Counted from the stretch's first letter, positions 46,837 to 54,790 are shown. The stretch: 64,000 nt of DNA from SLSG01 sp964477035 (GCA_964477035.1 CAYZCW010000008.1:1-64000); one strand, 5' to 3'. A program made the numbers and translations. The notes: generated by a model from the sequence alone, not told the origin.

Positions 46837-48630
46837 CTAAATGATTGTTACTGCATTGAACTTGCATTTCTCCATACAGGCACCACACTTGATGCACAGC
46901 GACTGGTCGATTACGTGAAGTTGTTTGCGCTCGCCGGCGATGCAGTTGACCGGGCAGTTGCGTGCACAGGCGGTGCAGCCGACGCAATTCTCCGGGATGA
47001 TCTCGTACCGGATCAGGTCCTTGCAAACGCCTGATGGACAGCGGTGCTCTTCAATGTGGGCGACATATTCATCCAGGAAATTGTCCATGGTGGACAATAC
47101 CGGATTGGGGGATGTCTGCCCGAGACCGCACAGGGAGGTGTCCTTGATGACATGGCTCAGGTTCCTGAGGTTGTCCAGGTCTTCCCTTCCGGCCTGTCCC
47201 TTGGTGACCTTGTCGAGCAGTTCGTAAAGCCGTTTGTTGCCGATGCGGCAGGGGGAGCATTTCCCACAGCTTTCCTCGACGGTGAAGTCGAGGTAGAATT
47301 TGGCCACGGCCACCATGCAGTCATCCTCATCCATGACGATCATCCCGCCGGAGCCCATCATGGAGCCGGCTGCCAGCAGGTTGTCAAAGTCTATGGGGGT
47401 ATCCAGGTGTTTTTCGGTGAGGCAGCCGCCGGAGGGGCCGCCTGTCTGCACGGCCTTGAACTTTTTGCCGTCCTTGATGCCGCCGCCAATTTCAAAGATC
47501 ACCTCCCGGAGGGTAATGCCCATGGGCACTTCGATCAGTCCCACGTTGTTGATCTTCCCTGCCAGGGCGAACACCTTGGTCCCTTTGGATTTTTCGGTGC
47601 CAATGCCGGCAAACCACCTGGCTCCCTTATTGTAGATGACGGGAATGTTGGCAAAGGTCTCCACATTATTCACATTGGTGGGCTTTCCCAGGTAACCGCT
47701 CTGTGCCGGGAACGGGGGTTTGAAGGTGGGTTCGCCCCTTTCCCCTTCCATGGAGTGGATCAACGCGGTTTCTTCCCCGCAGACAAAGGCACCCGCCCCA
47801 TAGCGGATCTCCACATCGAAATGGAAACCGCTGCCGAGGATGTCGTCTCCCAGGAGGCCGTATTCACGGGCTTGCTGGATGGCGATCTTCAGGCGGTGAA
47901 TGGCCAGCGGGTATTCGGCCCTAATATAGATCAGGCCTTTGGTGGCCCCGATACAATATCCATTGATGATCATGGCCTCCAGCACACTGTGGGGATCTCC
48001 CTCCAGAATAGACCGGTCCATAAAAGCGCCTGGGTCACCCTCGTCCGCATTGCAGACAACGTATTTCTGATCGGCCGCCACCTTGCTGGCGATCTGCCAT
48101 TTGATCCCTGTGGGAAAGCCACCGCCCCCGCGTCCGCGCAAGCCGGAATCAATCATTTCTTGAATGGCCTGTTCGGGGGTCATTTCCGCAAGCACCTTTC
48201 CAAGGGCTTCATAACCATCCGCTGCCAGGTATTCATCAATATTTTCCGGGTCGATCAGGCCGCAGTTGCGCAGGGCGATGCGTATCTGCTTCTTGTAAAA
48301 ACCCATGTGCTTGGAATCAGGGATCTGCTCCTTTTTTACCGGGTCCCTGTACAAGAGTTTCTCGACCTTGCGCCCCTTTACGGCATGTTCCGACACAATG
48401 ATCCCGGCGTCTTCGGGGCTCACCGACACATAAAATGTATTGTCGGGAATGATCTTCACAATGGGTCCCTTTTCGCAGAAACCGAAACAACCCGTGGTGA
48501 CCACCTGAACGGTCTCTTCCAGGCCATGGGCCTTAACTTCCTTTTTCAGGTTCTCATAAAGCATGTCGCTGGCCGAGGCCCGGCATCCGGTACCCCCGCA
48601 AACCAGCATATGCATATTGAACTTAGCCAT
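46837..48630 (-). CDS. hydB: HydB/NuoF-type flavin and iron-sulfur subunit of hydrogenase 1
   Basis: A 597-residue NADH-binding diaphorase subunit. It has an N-terminal thioredoxin-like [2Fe-2S] domain (Cys11, 16, 48, 52), an FMN/NADH core with GRGGGGFPTGIKW at 166-178, a [4Fe-4S] site (Cys455, 458, 461, 501), and a C-terminal two-cluster ferredoxin domain (Cys549, 552, 555, 559 and Cys579, 582, 585, 589). This full domain set is that of HydB in electron-bifurcating HydABC enzymes, where NADH and ferredoxin are used together. A CPSGVC pair (531, 536) may hold a further metal site. It lies between the small ferredoxin gene and hydA. Confidence 0.95.
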   Translation of the reverse strand: MAKFNMHMLVCGGTGCRASASDMLYENLKKEVKAHGLEETVQVVTTGCFGFCEKGPIVKIIPDNTFYVSVSPEDAGIIVSEHAVKGRKVEKLLYRDPVKKEQIPDSKHMGFYKKQIRIALRNCGLIDPENIDEYLAADGYEALGKVLAEMTPEQAIQEMIDSGLRGRGGGGFPTGIKWQIASKVAADQKYVVCNADEGDPGAFMDRSILEGDPHSVLEAMIINGYCIGATKGLIYIRAEYPLAIHRLKIAIQQAREYGLLGDDILGSGFHFDVEIRYGAGAFVCGEETALIHSMEGERGEPTFKPPFPAQSGYLGKPTNVNNVETFANIPVIYNKGARWFAGIGTEKSKGTKVFALAGKINNVGLIEVPMGITLREVIFEIGGGIKDGKKFKAVQTGGPSGGCLTEKHLDTPIDFDNLLAAGSMMGSGGMIVMDEDDCMVAVAKFYLDFTVEESCGKCSPCRIGNKRLYELLDKVTKGQAGREDLDNLRNLSHVIKDTSLCGLGQTSPNPVLSTMDNFLDEYVAHIEEHRCPSGVCKDLIRYEIIPENCVGCTACARNCPVNCIAGERKQLHVIDQSLCIKCGACMEKCKFNAVTII

Positions 48631-48657
48631 TCTGATATTCCTCCTGTTTAAATATGT

Positions 48658-49050
48658 TTAGTCAATGGTTTCATAGTTGACGGGAATGATTCCTTCCAGA
48701 AGTTCCCCGTTCTTGATGTATTTTTCGATGATGCTGTCGGCCTTGGCCTCATCCACATAACCGAAAACGACAGGCTCCTTGCCGGGAAGGGTTACCTCAA
48801 CGGTTGGCTCAGCATAACAGTAGCCCATGCAGCCGGTCTGGGAAACAATGGCATCGATGTTGCGTTTGTCCAGTTCATCGATCAGGAATTCCATCACCTG
48901 CTTCGCGCCGGAGGCAATCCCACAGGTTGCCATGGCTACCTTAATGAGGACCCGGCCTTCGGGTTTTTCGCTTTTTTCCCGCAAGGCGATCTTCGACTGG
49001 AAGTCTTCCTTCATCTTCTTAAGATCAGCCAGTGATTTGATTTTTGTCAT
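48658..49050 (-). CDS. Thioredoxin-like (2Fe-2S) ferredoxin-domain protein
   Basis: A 130-residue small iron-sulfur protein. The C-terminal half has the thioredoxin-like [2Fe-2S] pattern ATCGIASGA (Cys43) and QTGCMGYC (Cys74, Cys78). Only three cysteines are present; from memory, relatives found next to hydrogenase genes also show a single Cys in the first motif, so this is probably not a defect. It resembles the N-terminal domain of HydB and may carry electrons or help the complex assemble. It sits 27 bases before hydB and 61 bases after the GHKL ATPase gene, within operon 1. Confidence 0.87.
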   Translation of the reverse strand: MTKIKSLADLKKMKEDFQSKIALREKSEKPEGRVLIKVAMATCGIASGAKQVMEFLIDELDKRNIDAIVSQTGCMGYCYAEPTVEVTLPGKEPVVFGYVDEAKADSIIEKYIKNGELLEGIIPVNYETID

Positions 49051-49111
49051 GTTTGAATCTCCTTTTTGATACGTGGTTAATAAAAAGTTTGGCTTCTTAT
49101 TGGGTGTTTAT

Positions 49112-49660
49112 TCATTCTGCTTTTTCCAGATCCTTCAGGTTCTCCCCGATCATCTCCCGGATGCTGCGCATGACGGAGGCTTCCCCCAGGGGAACCCCCT
49201 CCAGAATTTGTTTGACCTCCCTGGTGTCGAAGCAGTAATCCCTTTCATCCACCCGGTGATGGTAAATAAAATCCCTGTCCTGGTTGATGCCACTAAGCAT
49301 GGCCACCACCCCCGGCATGTCGCCCAGGGCCGGCCTGTCGATGTGGTCACGGACAAACTCTGCCACCAGCCGGGTCCCCCGTCCAGGTGCCGATTCAATC
49401 AGCAGCCCACCCCCGCATTGCTCTGCATTCTGTTTCAGCAGCGGGATTCCAAGGCCGACTTTTCTCGTTGTCCGGGTAGTAAAGTAAGGGTCAGTGACCC
49501 TATCCAGGACATCCTGGCTCATCCCCTTTCCGTTGTCCTCCACAGCTATTACCAGGCAGTTGCGGGGAACAGACTCTTCCACCAGGATCCGGACCTGTTC
49601 CGCCCCGGCAGCCAGGGCATTCTGGACGATGTCCAGCACATGCAAAGACAAATCTTTCAT
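49112..49660 (-). CDS. GHKL-fold ATPase (histidine-kinase-like) of the hydrogenase operon
   Basis: A 182-residue protein that is essentially an isolated histidine-kinase ATPase domain plus a short C-terminal region. The N box is DIVQNALAAGA (Asn14), the G1 box DNGKG (42-46) and the G2 box KVGLGIPLLK (about 67-76). It has no phospho-accepting H box, membrane segment or sensor domain, so it is not a standard two-component sensor. The C-terminal 70 residues match no family I know. It lies 2 bases from the PHP gene, showing tight coupling. It probably phosphorylates or conformationally controls a partner in this cassette; the target is unknown. Confidence 0.83.
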   Translation of the reverse strand: MKDLSLHVLDIVQNALAAGAEQVRILVEESVPRNCLVIAVEDNGKGMSQDVLDRVTDPYFTTRTTRKVGLGIPLLKQNAEQCGGGLLIESAPGRGTRLVAEFVRDHIDRPALGDMPGVVAMLSGINQDRDFIYHHRVDERDYCFDTREVKQILEGVPLGEASVMRSIREMIGENLKDLEKAE

Positions 49661-49662
49661 GG

Positions 49663-50424
49663 TTATTGTCCCTCCATCAGGGGTTCCACCATGATCCCCC
49701 TTCCCGGGGCGCCCTGCAGGGCCAGGGCAATCTCCCTGAAACTAAGATCCTCCAGTTGCATGCGCGTGGCATGCTGCCCGATTTGGTCCGGATGGTGGGC
49801 ATCCGAGCCCCTTACAAAGGTTGTTCCTTCCAGATAGGGGAAACGGGTCACGAGTTCCTGAACAGTCCCATGAGCGGACACTTCCAGGGCATCGACTGCC
49901 AATCCCGGGGGCACGAAACCCAACTGGCTGATAAGGCTGTAGCTGGGCCGGTCGATGTGTGCCGGGATGAACAGCCCCCCCAGGCCATGAACCATTTGTT
50001 CCACCTGTTCCAATGTCTGGTCCAGGGCGGAAATCAGCAACCTGGGCTCTTCATCCAGGATGTTACCCTGGGCGTCCACCACCACCTGGTATCCAAACAG
50101 CCGGGGGTTGTTCGGAATATCCGGCAGGTGCCTGTCCAGGTATTCCTGGAACTGGATTCTTGACTCATTTGTTTCAAAGAACGCGAGGCAGTGGGTTTCT
50201 TCCCTGGTGGTCACCTCCGCCCCAAAGAGGACCAGGATTCCGTACTTTTCTGCCAGCTGGCTGATGAGGGGTCCGTGCCGGGTGCTGTTATGGTCGGTAA
50301 TCCCCAGGATGTGGATGCCCTTCCCGGCCGCCTGCTCCACCACCGCCGAGGGGCTCATGTCCAGGTCCCCGCAGGGGGAAAGGACCGTGTGCACATGCAA
50401 ATCAGCCCTGTATACCGGCATCAT
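49663..50424 (-). CDS. PHP-domain phosphoesterase of the hydrogenase operon
   Basis: A 253-residue PHP (polymerase and histidinol phosphatase) superfamily protein. The metal-site motifs are DLHVHT (His10, His12), GITDHN (Asp44, His45), Glu70 in GAEVTT, His78, a later PAHIDRPS and GSDAHHP. These build a two- or three-metal phosphoesterase centre. The start overlaps the end of the upstream DRTGG gene by 23 bases. Within the cassette it may remove phosphate added by one of the ATPases, or cleave a nucleotide signal. The substrate is unknown; the domain identification is strong. Confidence 0.88.
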   Translation of the reverse strand: MMPVYRADLHVHTVLSPCGDLDMSPSAVVEQAAGKGIHILGITDHNSTRHGPLISQLAEKYGILVLFGAEVTTREETHCLAFFETNESRIQFQEYLDRHLPDIPNNPRLFGYQVVVDAQGNILDEEPRLLISALDQTLEQVEQMVHGLGGLFIPAHIDRPSYSLISQLGFVPPGLAVDALEVSAHGTVQELVTRFPYLEGTTFVRGSDAHHPDQIGQHATRMQLEDLSFREIALALQGAPGRGIMVEPLMEGQ

Positions 50425-50767
50425 TTTTCAATAAATCATAGACCTTTCCGGCAACCTCAAAGGCCGGCAGGCTGGTTCCCAGAATCGGTATTTCCTCCAG
50501 GTCGCTTTGCCGCGCGGTGTCCTCATCCGGCTTGTTGCCTCCGACCAGCAAAATGGCCGCAAGGTCCTTCAGGGAGGCAATGGCCATGATGTTTTTATGG
50601 GTCTGCAGGGTCAGCCACACTTCGCCGGCATCGGCATTGCCCATGACGTCACTCAACAGGTCGGACACATAGCCCCCCGTGATGTCGCGGCTGAGACCCT
50701 TCCTGCCGCTGTACACCTTGAGATCCAGTTTTTCCGTTAACTCAGAAACCTTCATGGTATCCATCAT
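50402..50767 (-). CDS. DRTGG-domain protein (second of operon 1)
   Basis: A 121-residue small protein consisting almost entirely of a DRTGG domain, named after a motif here read as RDITGGYVSDLLSDVM near residues 28-43. The domain occurs in phosphotransacetylase and CBS/HPr-kinase-like proteins and probably binds a ligand or nucleotide. Its start overlaps the stop of the RsbW-like gene by one base (TAATG), and its 3' end overlaps the PHP gene. A second DRTGG protein is encoded two genes upstream. Function unproved; I infer a sensing role. Confidence 0.83.
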   Translation of the reverse strand: MMDTMKVSELTEKLDLKVYSGRKGLSRDITGGYVSDLLSDVMGNADAGEVWLTLQTHKNIMAIASLKDLAAILLVGGNKPDEDTARQSDLEEIPILGTSLPAFEVAGKVYDLLKNDAGIQG

Positions 50768-51219
50768 TATTGTTGTTGCTCTTTGTTTCTGCGTGCAGGA
50801 TCCAGGAAAATGGTCATGGCCACCCGGGTCCCTTTCTCCACCTGGCTGTCAATCTCCAGATGGTCCGTATTCTTCTTGATATTTGGCAGGCCCATCCCGG
50901 CCCCGAATCCCATTTCCCGCACACTCACACTGGCCGTGGAAAACCCTTCCTGCATGGCCTGCTCAATGTCCGGAATGCCGGGCCCTTCATCCACCAGCTC
51001 GATGCACACGGCTTCCGGGTCGATGGCAACATACATGGTGCCGCTGTATGCGTGGGCCACCACATTCACCTCTGCCTCATAGGAAGCCACCACGGTCCGC
51101 TTAATCACCCCGAGATCGACCTGCATTTGCTTAAGTACCTTCTTGATCTGACTGGAGGCATAGCCCGCCCTTGTAAAGTTCCCTCCTTCAATATTGTATT
51201 CCAACAGGATCCTTTCCAC
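50767..51219 (-). CDS. RsbW-like anti-sigma/serine-kinase-type ATPase
   Basis: A roughly 150-residue GHKL ATPase of the anti-sigma-factor/RsbW class. The N-box region is VVASYEAEVNVVAHAYSG, the G1 box VDEGPGIPD, and the G2 box MGFGAGMGLPNIKK. RsbW proteins phosphorylate an anti-sigma antagonist and bind sigma factors. I chose the GTG at 51219 (or 51228) because the longer ATG at 51300 would overlap the upstream DRTGG gene by 67 bases; an A/G-rich stretch precedes the GTG. It is flanked on both sides by DRTGG genes, which could be its targets. No sigma factor gene is nearby. Confidence 0.83.
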   Translation of the reverse strand: MERILLEYNIEGGNFTRAGYASSQIKKVLKQMQVDLGVIKRTVVASYEAEVNVVAHAYSGTMYVAIDPEAVCIELVDEGPGIPDIEQAMQEGFSTASVSVREMGFGAGMGLPNIKKNTDHLEIDSQVEKGTRVAMTIFLDPARRNKEQQQ

Positions 51220-51233
51220 CTCAGCCACCTCTT

Positions 51234-51578
51234 TTAAAAAACGGGACTCAGTCCGGCCGTGAACAACAATCCACAGGTTTTGAACACAGAATACCGGCAC
51301 TCAAGGACAATCATGTCGTTTTCGCGGGCCAGTTCCAGCATCTCTTCCGACACCTTTTTATTCCTGGCAAATACCACACAGTGTATATCCGACATTTCGG
51401 CCGTGCGGATGGTCTGGGTATTGGCCAATCCCGTGATCAACAACACATGGTCGTCCTTCAGGGTCAGCACATCGCTCATCAGGTCAGACGCAAATGCCGC
51501 ATCGACGGCATAATCCATCTTATCCTCCCCGCAAAGGACCCTTGCATCAAGAATTCCGGCAATTTCTTTTATCTGCAT
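51234..51578 (-). CDS. DRTGG-domain protein (first gene of hydrogenase operon 1)
   Basis: A 114-residue DRTGG-domain protein, recognised from DAAFASDLMSDVLTLKDDHVLLITGLANTQTIRTAEM at about residues 26-62, which aligns with the second DRTGG protein. The start ATG 51578 gives the usual MQIKEIAGILDA N-terminus; the upstream in-frame codons to 51680 lie over the promoter at 51650-51680 and are not used. It is the leader gene of the operon that ends with hydrogenase 1. It probably acts as a small ligand-binding sensor in the signalling cassette. Confidence 0.8.
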   Translation of the reverse strand: MQIKEIAGILDARVLCGEDKMDYAVDAAFASDLMSDVLTLKDDHVLLITGLANTQTIRTAEMSDIHCVVFARNKKVSEEMLELARENDMIVLECRYSVFKTCGLLFTAGLSPVF

Positions 51579-51649
51579 AACGCCCGTTTTAATCGCTTTG
51601 GGACCGGGGAGTCTGGCCGCATCCATGCCAGCCTTTCTTATTTTTTGTG

Positions 51650-51680
51650 CAAAGATAAATGATTGGGGATCATAAACCAA
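51650..51680 (-). promoter_or_regulatory. Hydrogenase operon 1 promoter
   Basis: On the minus strand, TTG (complement of 78-80 in 51678-51680), 20 bases, then TATCTTTG (complement of 51650-51657). It is a good Bacteroidota promoter about 72 bases before the first ATG at 51578. The Rex-like operator lies immediately upstream at 51687-51704. Confidence 0.65.
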
Positions 51681-51686
51681 GAATTG

Positions 51687-51704
51687 TTGTTAATTATTTC
51701 ACAT
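51687..51704. promoter_or_regulatory. Candidate Rex operator for hydrogenase operon 1
   Basis: TTGTTAATTATTTCACAT on the plus strand fits the Rex consensus (TTGTGA-n6-TCACAA type, a TTGTnA/TnACAA pair). It ends seven bases from the -33 TTG. With three flanking bases it matches the element at 52661-52681 upstream of rex at 18 of 21 positions. Rex would release it when NADH is high. Confidence 0.65.
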
Positions 51705-51818
51705 CTTAGACAACCCAGCATGCCCCTCCGGCATGAAGTGGCTTCAGAAGTTGCCGCCGGTCAAGCAAATCCGGCCCCCTCCCGGATAATTTAGAATCTC
51801 TCTAACTTTCATTCCCGC

Positions 51819-51884
51819 CACCCCGGGCATCAAAACCCGGGGGTGTGGTATATCCAGGCCTGGGAACCGGAACCGGGCCCAGGC
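51819..51884 (-). terminator. Hairpins downstream of rex, possible terminator
   Basis: Two G/C-rich inverted repeats follow the rex stop: GCCTGGG (51858-51864) with CCCAGGC (51878-51884), and CACCCCGGG (from 51819) with CCCGGGGGTG (51836-51845, one bulge). Neither is followed by a clear T run on the minus strand, so termination is only suggested. Confidence 0.3.
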
Positions 51885-51901
51885 AGGCAGAAATCAAAGG
51901 C

Positions 51902-52555
51902 CTACTTATTGAGTTTGTTGAGGATGACCGCCAGGTCGGAATATATCGAAGTGTTTTCCACAATGATATTCTCGGGCACCTTGATGGACTGGGGGGTAAA
52001 GTTCCAGATGGCCTTGATGCCCCAGGCAACCATCAGGTCGGCTGTTTCCTGGGCCTTGTGGTCCGGGGTGGTGATGATGCCGATCCGCGCGGGGATTTTC
52101 CTGCTCAGGTCCCGGAAATCATCCACCGAGTAAATCCGGACATTTTTGATCAGGGTATTGGCAAGCAAAGGATTTGTATCAAAGCCCGCGGCAATTTTCA
52201 GCCCGTAATGATTCAGTCCTTCATAGTTGATCAGCGCCCGGCCCAGGTTTCCGACACCAAACAGAAAGGCATGCTCATGGGTGTTGAAGTCAAGAAATTC
52301 AATGATGGTTTCAATCAGCTTGTCCACATTGTACCCAATCTTGGTCCTTCCCCTGATCCCGGTATAGGACAAATCCTTGGTAACCAAAGTGGCATCCATC
52401 TTGAATGTGGCAGCGATCTGGCTGCTCGACACGAATTCCACATGATTGATCTTAAGGGCCTTGAAGTAACTGAGGTAGCCCGGGAGCCGTCTGAGTGTCG
52501 GCTCGGGCACAGGGACTCCCTCCCTGCCGGAGTGATTGTTGCCTCGGATTTTCAT
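51902..52555 (-). CDS. rex: Redox-sensing transcriptional repressor Rex
   Basis: A 217-residue Rex repressor. An N-terminal winged helix (PEPTLRRLPGYLSYFKAL at about 17-34, recognition region SSQIAATFKMDATLVTKDLS at 43-63) is followed by a Rossmann domain with GVGNLG at 100-105 that senses the NADH/NAD+ ratio. A C-terminal helix completes the dimer. Rex leaves DNA when NADH accumulates, turning on fermentative and hydrogenase genes. The gene lies between the two hydrogenase operons and has a Rex-like site in its own upstream region, implying autoregulation. Confidence 0.96.
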   Translation of the reverse strand: MKIRGNNHSGREGVPVPEPTLRRLPGYLSYFKALKINHVEFVSSSQIAATFKMDATLVTKDLSYTGIRGRTKIGYNVDKLIETIIEFLDFNTHEHAFLFGVGNLGRALINYEGLNHYGLKIAAGFDTNPLLANTLIKNVRIYSVDDFRDLSRKIPARIGIITTPDHKAQETADLMVAWGIKAIWNFTPQSIKVPENIIVENTSIYSDLAVILNKLNK

Positions 52556-52635
52556 GGATTCCTCCCTTCCTGGTTTTGGAACACACCTGATATTGGCTAC
52601 TTATTTCTTTAATAACGTGATTCATTTGATAACAA

Positions 52636-52643
52636 CAAAGATA
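52636..52643 (-). promoter_or_regulatory. rex promoter -7 box
   Basis: The complement of CAAAGATA reads TATCTTTG, 81 bases before the rex start. The Rex-like element at 52661-52678 covers the expected -33 position, so binding would block the polymerase. Confidence 0.5.
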
Positions 52644-52660
52644 GCATTTATATTTTTATG

Positions 52661-52678
52661 TTGTTATTCTTTTCACAT
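52661..52678. promoter_or_regulatory. Candidate Rex operator in the rex promoter
   Basis: TTGTTATTCTTTTCACAT on the plus strand, nearly identical to the element before hydrogenase operon 1 and in the same orientation to its gene. It overlaps the -33 region of the rex promoter. Confidence 0.6.
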
Positions 52679-52681
52679 CTT

Positions 52682-52964
52682 TTCTTTTTAATTTGCTCAA
52701 TTATCTGATAAAGAGAGATCACGTCGTAATTTGATACCCTAAAGATATTGATTAATTCAAATCATTACGCCATTTATTAAGGAAACTTATCGCCAATCCC
52801 CAACAAGCCATTTATATGTTAAAGCGATTATTTTCTTATTTTGTTCACGGGTGAAGACAACAAGGGGTTGTCTCCGGGGCGTCCGTGGATGAACAATCCT
52901 TCGGACAACATGCCGCAGAGACAACCCCTGTCTATCTTTCCGTTATTCTACCCAAGCGCCTACA
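52682..52964. other. A/T-rich spacer with a nested inverted repeat, no gene
   Basis: This stretch between rex and hydA of operon 2 carries no credible ORF. Bases 52682-52840 are A/T-rich. At 52844-52855 is TTCAC-GG-GTGAA. At 52863-52873 AGGGGTTGTCT pairs with AGACAACCCCT at 52919-52929, enclosing GTCCG (52881-52885)/CGGAC (52902-52906) and GGAT/ATCC (52887-52890/52896-52899). This nested fold lies in the 3' leader-side of operon 2 transcripts and may stop or protect the mRNA, although no T run follows. Confidence 0.55.
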
Positions 52965-54755
52965 TCAGTGACGCTTGCGTGGATAATAATGGGTGTGCAG
53001 CAGGTCATGGGAACGGTGCCCGAGCGGTTCATGGAGGAAGGATTTATAGATTTCCGTCACCTCCGGGTTCTCGTGCGACTTCCTGATCACCATGTGCTCG
53101 TCTTCATCATAAATTCCTGCGGCACGCTTTTTCCGGATCTCCATATTGGTGGGTATGGGCTGTCCGCCGCCCCCGATGCATCCGCTGGGGCAGGCCATGA
53201 CTTCGATGAAGTGAAAGGATGCCTCTCCCGATTTCACCTTGTCCATCAGAATCTTGGCATTGGCCAGGCCGTGGGCGATCGCCACATTCAGCTCCACCCC
53301 TTCCAGGAAGGCCCACTCGGGTTTTACGTCCTTGATCTTGATGGAGGCCTCCTTCACCCCTTCCATCCCGCGCACGGGCTTGATGTTCAGGTTGGCAAAA
53401 GGCACTTCGCGTCCCGTGACGATCTCATAGGCCGTCCGCAGGGCGGCTTCCATAACCCCCCCGGTCGTACCAAAGATGACGGCAGCGCCGGTGGAATCCC
53501 CCAGGATGCTGTCGTACTTTTCATCCTCAAGCTTCAGGAAATCAATCCCTGCCTGGTGGATCATCATGCCGAGTTCCCGGGTGGTCAGCACATAGTCCAC
53601 ATCCTTGTAACCGCTGCCACGCATCTCGGGCCGCTCCGCCTCGAACTTCTTCGCCGTACAGGGCATGATGGAAACAACCACCATTTCCGCGGGGTTCTTG
53701 TTCACTTTTTCGGCATAATAGGTCTTGGCCAGGGGACCGAACATTTGCTGGGGCGACTTGCAGGTGGAGAGGTTGTCCAGGTATTCCGGGTACAGGTGTT
53801 CCTGGAATTTGATCCAGCCGGGTGAACAACTGGTCATCATGGGCAGGGCGACTTCCTTGCCATCGACCAGGGCCTCCTTCAGGCGTGTCAGCAACTCCGT
53901 GCCCTCCTCCATGATGGTCAGGTCGGCCGTGAAGTCGGTATCGAGAACCTTGTCAAAGCCCAGGCGCCGAAGGGCAGCCACCATCTTCCCGGTGACCCGG
54001 CTGCCGGGCTCCATGCCAAACTCCTCCCCGATGGCAACCCGTGTTGCCGGTGCAGTCTGTACAACCACAAACTTGGAAGGATCGTAAATGGCATCAAACA
54101 CCTCATCGATGTAATTGCGTTCGGTCAGGGCGGCCGTCGGACAACGGTTGATACACTGCCCGCAATTGGTGCAAACGACATCATTCATCGGTTTGTCCAG
54201 GAAGGTGGATATCTTCATCTGGTTGCCCTTATGGGTCACAGCCAGTGCACTCACGGCCTGCAGCTGGCTGCAAGTGCGTACACAGCGCTGGCAACGGATG
54301 CATTTGCTGTCGTCCTTCTCGATGGAGGGGCTGCTGATGTCATGAACCTTGTTCATGTCCTTGACCAGGTCAAGAAAGACATGGTCCCCGATGCGGTAGT
54401 CGTTCGACATGTTCTGCAATTCGCAATGACCATTCTTGAAACACTTGGTGCAGTCCGCGTTGTGTTCCGACAACAACAGCTCCACGACATGCTTCCGGGC
54501 CTGTCGGACCTTCAGACTGTTTGTCTGGATCTCCATGCCCTCACTCACCGGGGTGGCACAGGAGGCGGGCAGAAGGCGGGCGCCTTTCTGCTCCACCACG
54601 CAAACGCGGCAATTCCCGGCCACACACAGGTCATCATGATGGCACAGGGTGGGGATCGTGAAATTGAGCTTTCGGGCCGCCTCCAGAATGGTCGTACCCT
54701 CATCCACGGATATCGGGATGTTGTTGATCTTCAGGTTTACTTTATATTTACTCAT
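52965..54755 (-). CDS. hydA: [FeFe] hydrogenase catalytic subunit HydA (operon 2)
   Basis: A 596-residue hydrogenase of the same domain plan as HydA of operon 1. [2Fe-2S] site Cys38, 49, 52, 66; His-ligated site His98, Cys102, 105, 111; [4Fe-4S] sites Cys152, 155, 158, 162 and Cys195, 198, 201, 205. H-cluster motifs are TSCSPGW (Cys310, Ser311), MPCTAKKFE (Cys366) and MACPSGCIGGGGQP (Cys522, Cys526). The first motif has Ser where operon 1 HydA has the second Cys, and Cys332 appears where operon 1 has Ala. It is the last gene of operon 2, 35 bases after hydB. It is likely NADH-linked; the motif change is discussed in the findings. Confidence 0.95.
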   Translation of the reverse strand: MSKYKVNLKINNIPISVDEGTTILEAARKLNFTIPTLCHHDDLCVAGNCRVCVVEQKGARLLPASCATPVSEGMEIQTNSLKVRQARKHVVELLLSEHNADCTKCFKNGHCELQNMSNDYRIGDHVFLDLVKDMNKVHDISSPSIEKDDSKCIRCQRCVRTCSQLQAVSALAVTHKGNQMKISTFLDKPMNDVVCTNCGQCINRCPTAALTERNYIDEVFDAIYDPSKFVVVQTAPATRVAIGEEFGMEPGSRVTGKMVAALRRLGFDKVLDTDFTADLTIMEEGTELLTRLKEALVDGKEVALPMMTSCSPGWIKFQEHLYPEYLDNLSTCKSPQQMFGPLAKTYYAEKVNKNPAEMVVVSIMPCTAKKFEAERPEMRGSGYKDVDYVLTTRELGMMIHQAGIDFLKLEDEKYDSILGDSTGAAVIFGTTGGVMEAALRTAYEIVTGREVPFANLNIKPVRGMEGVKEASIKIKDVKPEWAFLEGVELNVAIAHGLANAKILMDKVKSGEASFHFIEVMACPSGCIGGGGQPIPTNMEIRKKRAAGIYDEDEHMVIRKSHENPEVTEIYKSFLHEPLGHRSHDLLHTHYYPRKRH

Positions 54756-54790
54756 GGGTTATTCTCCTGTCTTTGGTTAACGGGCCGGAT

